From the NCBI GenBank assembly GCA_017622795.1, contig JAGAQI010000047.1:186001-250000 (forward strand): a stretch of DNA of 64,000 nucleotides, in the 5' to 3' direction. The position numbers and the translations under genes were made by a program. The notes below the pieces were generated by a model. It searched no databases and was not told the origin of the DNA. It saw nothing but the letters and a program-made list of their open reading frames with translations. This document shows, one piece after another, positions 60,560 to 64,000 of the stretch. The DNA comes from Lachnospiraceae bacterium. Lineage in GTDB: Bacteria; Bacillota; Clostridia; Lachnospirales; Lachnospiraceae. How positions within the stretch are numbered: position 1 is the stretch's first letter; each line of letters opens with the position of its first letter.

Positions 60560-62140
60560 TTAAATATTTAACAAATCACTGTATACACTAAGTGCGCCTT
60601 CTGTATCATGTGCCAGCACCTTCTGTGCTAAAACCTTACCGAGCTGTACACCTTCCTGGTCAAAGCTGTTGATGTTCCATACAAAGCCCTGATACATTAC
60701 CTTATTCTCAAAATGGGAAAGTAATGCACCGAGGGAAGCCGGTGTTAACTGCTCACCGATGATAATACTGGATGGGCGTCCGCCTTCGAAATTCTTGTTG
60801 CGGTTATCGTTTGCTTTACCGCAGGCAAAAGCCACAATCTGAGCTGCTACGTTTGCGCAAAGCTTCTGCTGACTGGTGCTTCCCTGAATCACAACGTCTG
60901 TGCCCATCTGGCTGTTCTTAAAACCAAGGAACTGAAGCGGGATAATATCGGTTCCCTGATGCAGGAGCTGATAGAAGGAATGCTGTCCGTTGGTACCCGG
61001 CTCACCAAAGATAACCGGACCGGTTACATAATTTACAGGCTCGCCAAAGCGGTTTACACTCTTACCGTTGGATTCCATATCTAACTGCTGTAAATGTGCA
61101 GGGAAACGGGACAGTGCCTGGGAATACGGAAGAACTGCCGTATTTTGGTAACCAAGCACGTTACGCTCATATACACCGATTAATGCATCTAATAATGCCG
61201 GATTTTCAAAAATGTTCTTGTTGGTTGCAGTTTTATCTGCCGCTGCTGCCCCGTCAAGGAACTGTGCAAATACCTCCGGACCGAATGCTAAAGATAATAC
61301 CGCACCGCCAACACCGGAAGTGGAGGAGAAACGTCCGCCGATATAATCATCCATAAAGAATGCTGCCAGGTAATCTGCGCTCTTTGCCAAAGGAGAAGTT
61401 TCGCTGGTTACGGCAATCATGTGCTTGGAAGCATCCAGACCTGCATTCTTTAACGCATCCTTAACAAAGGACTCATTAGTTAAGGTTTCCAGTGTAGTAC
61501 CGGACTTGGAAACCAGTACAAAAATGGAATGTGCAACGTCCACGCCCGCAAGTACTGCTGCAGCGTCATCCGGGTCTACATTACTGATGAACTTTGCTTC
61601 CATCTTGAAGGTATTGTTTACCTTTGCCCAGTTTTCCAGTGCCAGGTACATCGCACGAGGGCCCAGGTCACTTCCGCCGATACCAATCTGAACTACGGTA
61701 GTAAACTTTTCGCCTGCTGCGTTGGTGATTTCACCGTTATGTACTTTATTTGCAAATTCTGCAATCTTCTTCTGCTCGTTTAAGTAGAAAGCTCTCTTAT
61801 CGCCGCCGTCAGCTTCTACCGCATTACCCAGCTGACCACGTGTCATGTGATGAAGTACCATACGCTTTTCTCCTGTATTGATAACCTCACCGTTATACAA
61901 TGCTTCGAATTTTTCGGTTAACTGCATTTCTTCTGCCAATGCTGCCAATGCTGCAAGTACATCATCATCCACCTGCTTTGCTGCATAGTTGTATGCCATG
62001 CCTTCTGCCATAGGAACGCTGTACTTCTTTACGCGGGCTGCACCGCTCTCCCCTGCCATCACCTTGGCAAGATCAACCTTTGCTACACCCTTTAATGCCT
62101 CGTAGGCTTTTACTGTGTCTAAATTATTCCAGGTAATCAT
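60560..62140 (-). CDS. pgi: glucose-6-phosphate isomerase
   Basis: 526 residues; ATG preceded by AAGGAGGAG. Sugar-isomerase family: VQIGIGGSDLGPRAMYLAL, FVLVSKSGTTLETLTN, DYIGGRFSSTSGVGGAVLS, GTNGQHSFYQLLHQGTDIIP and the C-terminal lysine region NSFDQEGVQLGK. Interconverts glucose 6-phosphate and fructose 6-phosphate. The insert arrangement is the longer form also seen in Bacteroides and some Clostridia rather than the 450-residue Bacillus form. Cotranscribed with the EAL gene. Confidence 0.96.
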   Translation of the reverse strand: MITWNNLDTVKAYEALKGVAKVDLAKVMAGESGAARVKKYSVPMAEGMAYNYAAKQVDDDVLAALAALAEEMQLTEKFEALYNGEVINTGEKRMVLHHMTRGQLGNAVEADGGDKRAFYLNEQKKIAEFANKVHNGEITNAAGEKFTTVVQIGIGGSDLGPRAMYLALENWAKVNNTFKMEAKFISNVDPDDAAAVLAGVDVAHSIFVLVSKSGTTLETLTNESFVKDALKNAGLDASKHMIAVTSETSPLAKSADYLAAFFMDDYIGGRFSSTSGVGGAVLSLAFGPEVFAQFLDGAAAADKTATNKNIFENPALLDALIGVYERNVLGYQNTAVLPYSQALSRFPAHLQQLDMESNGKSVNRFGEPVNYVTGPVIFGEPGTNGQHSFYQLLHQGTDIIPLQFLGFKNSQMGTDVVIQGSTSQQKLCANVAAQIVAFACGKANDNRNKNFEGGRPSSIIIGEQLTPASLGALLSHFENKVMYQGFVWNINSFDQEGVQLGKVLAQKVLAHDTEGALSVYSDLLNI

Positions 62141-62234
62141 TATGATTCTCCTCCTTGTGTTGTAAGCTTTTTCTTTGCTCTTATCCTCTAAATTATACTA
62201 TTAAATGTGTGGAAATTCAAGGGATATAAAAACA

Positions 62235-62264
62235 TTGCAAAATAAGAACGGTTAGAGTTATAAT
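62235..62264 (+). promoter_or_regulatory. promoter of the membrane GGDEF gene
   Basis: TTGCAA (62235-62240), 18 bases, TATAAT (62259-62264), about 35 bases before the ATG at 62300. Confidence 0.65.
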
Positions 62265-62299
62265 AGATTTATATTTTTTTTCAGAAGGTGATATTTATT

Positions 62300-63436
62300 A
62301 TGACAAATCAAATAGATAATTTTATTGTACAATACGAGCAGGAACTAACGGCCCAGGAAATAAGCGCAAACAAACGTATATTGAATGGTTTTGTCTGGTT
62401 TTTGGGTGCGGTAGCCCTTGTGTGGGCTCTTACGATTGTCGGTTTTTTTAACGTAGACAAGAACATGGTAACCATTGCATTCTTTATTTCCTTTTTCCTG
62501 TTTCTTCCGGCCTTTTTTCTCATGTTCCGGGGAGATTTATCGAAAGGTTGGATAAAGTACTTCCTGCTGACGTTGTTATGTATTGTATGCGGCGTGATTA
62601 TTTCAATTTTATCCTTTCATGCCACCCTGTTATTTGTATTTCCGTTATTGTACGCAATCCAGTACCGCGAAAAACGGATTATCTGGTTCACCTATTCCAT
62701 TAATCTGTTAACCGTTACCGCCGGAATGTTAATCGGCTTTTACTATGGTCTTTGTGACCTGAATCTGCTGTTGGAAAGCAGATATACCCGAAGCCACTAC
62801 CTTGCATCCATGGCAGATAACATTTTATATATTACCTTTAATGAAAACCCTACTTACGTTATTTTGGTATTCGCAATCATACCAACAGCCATCATCCTTT
62901 TTATTCTGGCTGTCATGCTGCAATACACCGTACTCAGCAACACCAGGGATGCTCTCCGTATTGCCCAGTTAACCTATTATAAAGACACCGATACCAATAC
63001 CAAAGTATTTAACAAAAACAAATACGAAGAGATGATAACCAAATATTATCCGGGTGTAGACCGTCTTGCGGTTGTTTTCTTCGACTTAAACAATCTCAAA
63101 AAGGTCAATGATGAGTTAGGTCATGCCATGGGTGACTATATTATCGAAAAACTTGCTTCTTTTATCCGCAAGCAAGCTGATGTTTCCCGCCGCGTATACC
63201 GTATCGGCGGCGACGAATTTGTTATGGTGGCGGAAAGTCCTTCTCCGGGTGATGCCGAACTGATTATCGCTAATGTAAAAGAAGCCATTTCCGTCCATAA
63301 CCAAAACGGACCCGTTGCCATCTCTACCGCTGCCGGTTTTGCCTACGGGAAAGGTACCGATATTTTAGAGGTAGTCAAGGAAGCCGATGAAAGAATGTAT
63401 GAAAACAAGAAATTTATAAAAGAACAGGAGCAATAA
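62300..63436 (+). CDS. membrane-bound diguanylate cyclase
   Basis: 378 residues from ATG 62300 (AGAAGGTG upstream; an in-frame GTG at 62288 lies inside that ribosome site). Six hydrophobic segments between about 30 and 220 with no large external domain. GGDEF domain: YKDTDTNTKVFNKNKYEEMI, VFFDLNNLKKVNDELGHAMG and active site VYRIGGDEFVMVAE (about 300). RxxD inhibition site not clear. Makes c-di-GMP in response to an unknown membrane or small-molecule cue. Confidence 0.93.
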   Translation: MTNQIDNFIVQYEQELTAQEISANKRILNGFVWFLGAVALVWALTIVGFFNVDKNMVTIAFFISFFLFLPAFFLMFRGDLSKGWIKYFLLTLLCIVCGVIISILSFHATLLFVFPLLYAIQYREKRIIWFTYSINLLTVTAGMLIGFYYGLCDLNLLLESRYTRSHYLASMADNILYITFNENPTYVILVFAIIPTAIILFILAVMLQYTVLSNTRDALRIAQLTYYKDTDTNTKVFNKNKYEEMITKYYPGVDRLAVVFFDLNNLKKVNDELGHAMGDYIIEKLASFIRKQADVSRRVYRIGGDEFVMVAESPSPGDAELIIANVKEAISVHNQNGPVAISTAAGFAYGKGTDILEVVKEADERMYENKKFIKEQEQ

Positions 63437-63438
63437 AA

Positions 63439-63474
63439 ATACCGGGATGATATTATTCATCCCGGATTTCTTTC
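63439..63474 (+). terminator. bidirectional intrinsic terminator
   Basis: CCGGGATGA (63442-63450), loop TATTAT, TCATCCCGG (63457-63465), with ATTTCTTTC after it and AAAAAT before it. Ends the GGDEF gene and, from the other side, the precursor-peptide gene (stop 63491). Confidence 0.85.
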
Positions 63475-63490
63475 TGTCAGGGTATTTGGT

Positions 63491-63694
63491 TTAATTGCCC
63501 CAGCTGCCACCCCAGTAAGGGTTTTCCTCAATTGCTTCTTCCTTAGTTTTTCCGTTACCTTCCCAATATGGATTATGACAGGTTCCAAGATCCAGCTGTG
63601 CGATCTGGCCACTGGTCATATTAGTTACATCAACAGGTGCTGCAGTCTGTTCAATTTTCATTTCTTCAATTCCCGGTGTCTTCCACTCTTTCAT
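63491..63694 (-). CDS. RiPP-like precursor peptide
   Basis: 67 residues, ATG with AGGGAGGTATAATTT. The N-terminus KEWKTPGIEEMKIEQTA has the W/Y-x-x-P-x-(I/L)...T leader pattern recognised by RRE (PqqD-like) proteins of lasso and related RiPP systems. The C-terminal part contains one Cys (LGTCHNPYWEGNGK) and a second near-copy of the same block (ENPYWGGSWGN) separated by an acidic-basic KTKEEAIEE linker. No lasso ring rule (Gly/Ala at 1 with Asp/Glu at 7-9 after a leader Thr at -2) fits cleanly. It has its own promoter. The modification enzymes would lie beyond the window edge. Class undetermined. Confidence 0.65.
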   Translation of the reverse strand: MKEWKTPGIEEMKIEQTAAPVDVTNMTSGQIAQLDLGTCHNPYWEGNGKTKEEAIEENPYWGGSWGN

Positions 63695-63732
63695 AAATTA
63701 TACCTCCCTAAATCGCTTATCCGAATACCGGA

Positions 63733-63761
63733 ATATTACACAATTCTTTTGTATTTGTAAA
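63733..63761 (-). promoter_or_regulatory. promoter of the precursor-peptide gene
   Basis: Minus strand TTTACA (63761-63756), 17 bases, TAATAT (63738-63733), about 40 bases before the ATG and downstream of the preceding stop. Confidence 0.6.
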
Positions 63762-63786
63762 TACTTTCAACAATTTTGTTAGAATT

Positions 63787-64000
63787 TTACGGAGAATCCG
63801 TAAATTTTGCCACTGCATAAAGAGCACATATATGGCTGATTGCGTGAAGATCTTTTTCTTTATTTTTTCCAAAGTCTTGTATATCCTTTTGAATCCGGCT
63901 TATATCTAACCACTCTTCTGCTCCCCTTCCGGATATCGTGTCCATAAGCTCCAGTTTTAGGGCAGGCCAGTCCCGGTAAATCCGGTCCAGCCAGTCAACA
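63787..64000 (-). CDS. 3' end of an unidentified gene upstream of the precursor peptide
   Basis: An open frame of 71 codons enters from the window edge and stops at 63787 (TAA). It reads VDWLDRIYRDWPALKLELMD, then RGAEEWLDISRIQKDIQDFG and ends ISHICALYAVAKFTDSP. It is helical and soluble in character. A C-terminus of this sort could belong to an asparagine-synthase-like or other RiPP maturation enzyme, but the family cannot be decided from the fragment. It lies 92 bases upstream of the precursor gene on the same strand. Confidence 0.6.
   Translation of the reverse strand, partial: VDWLDRIYRDWPALKLELMDTISGRGAEEWLDISRIQKDIQDFGKNKEKDLHAISHICALYAVAKFTDSP

Noticed and set aside
63491..63694. Lasso peptide assignment with a 7-residue (GQIAQLD) or 9-residue (GTCHNPYWE) ring
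   Set aside because: The first has a Thr at -2 but leaves an implausibly long tail; the second lacks the leader Thr at -2. No cyclase or protease is visible in the window, so the class is left open.
1..64000. tRNA, rRNA, integrase or transposase genes
   Set aside because: No T-loop/acceptor pattern, rRNA sequence or recombinase motif was noticed, so the accessory zone has no visible integrase-type mobile element.

Overview
The window looks like a chromosomal segment of a Gram-positive gut Lachnospiraceae (Bacillota, Clostridia). The evidence is strong AGGAGG-type ribosome sites, -35/-10 promoters with 17-base spacers, lipoprotein signals, DegV, YesM/YesN-type two-component genes, LacI-GGDEF sensors, CotH lipoproteins, and xylanase and cellulase genes with Pro/Thr-rich linkers. 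I saw no rRNA, tRNA, integrase, IS transposase or prophage genes.

Layout. (1) 1-13030, minus strand: one long cell-surface polysaccharide operon. It holds a mannosyl/rhamnosyl-type GT4, manC, gmd, rmd (together GDP-D-rhamnose synthesis), more glycosyltransferases, a Wzm/Wzt-type ABC exporter whose ATPase has a C-terminal glycan-binding-like domain, and a coiled-coil methyltransferase. It ends in a truncated membrane glycosyltransferase. A WbaP-type initiating transferase lies nearby on the plus strand (15232-16620). (2) 13187-21800: an accessory zone. Three unrelated orphan genes (AlbA_2/Schlafen-like, DUF4143 ATPase, PD-(D/E)XK-like nuclease) each sit next to their own repeat family, with a GH5 cellulase between them. 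The nuclease gene is flanked on both sides by seven divergent 37-bp elements bounded by TTGGG/CCCAA, followed by a 41-bp tandem repeat and a 151-bp palindromic element. (3) 21826-27000: DegV, a 34-residue hydrophobic peptide gene, a MATE exporter divergent from an AraC regulator, and a CPA2 antiporter. (4) 27184-34679: a giant beta-helix surface protein divergent from two tandem CotH-kinase lipoproteins. (5) 34719-40583: a polyamine operon (speA, speE, speB, carboxyspermidine dehydrogenase and decarboxylase) behind a long structured leader that ends in a terminator. (6) 41029-42919: an ECF sigma factor operon. (7) 43075-56671: a pentose/hexose (YtfQRT-YjfF-like) ABC transporter, a chemoreceptor, a second binding protein, a YesM/YesN sensor-regulator pair, GH43 and a GH10 xylanase. 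(8) 56912-63436: c-di-GMP genes (LacI-type sensor-GGDEF, GGDNF-EAL, membrane GGDEF) and pgi. (9) 63491-64000: a RiPP-like precursor peptide and the 3' end of the next gene.

How it works together. Regions 7 and 8 make a coherent hemicellulose module: an extracellular xylanase, a predicted cytoplasmic GH43, sugar uptake and chemotaxis under one two-component pair, with a sugar-sensing diguanylate cyclase divergent from the xylanase. Region 1 would build and export a D-rhamnose-containing glycan by the ABC route, with a methyltransferase that may cap the chain. Region 5 contains two alternative aminopropylation routes to spermidine and no speD.

The strongest candidates for something undescribed are the 37-bp element family around the PD-(D/E)XK gene, the speA leader RNA, and the repeat arrays in front of the two other orphan genes. 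All function calls are from reading motifs; no database search was run.
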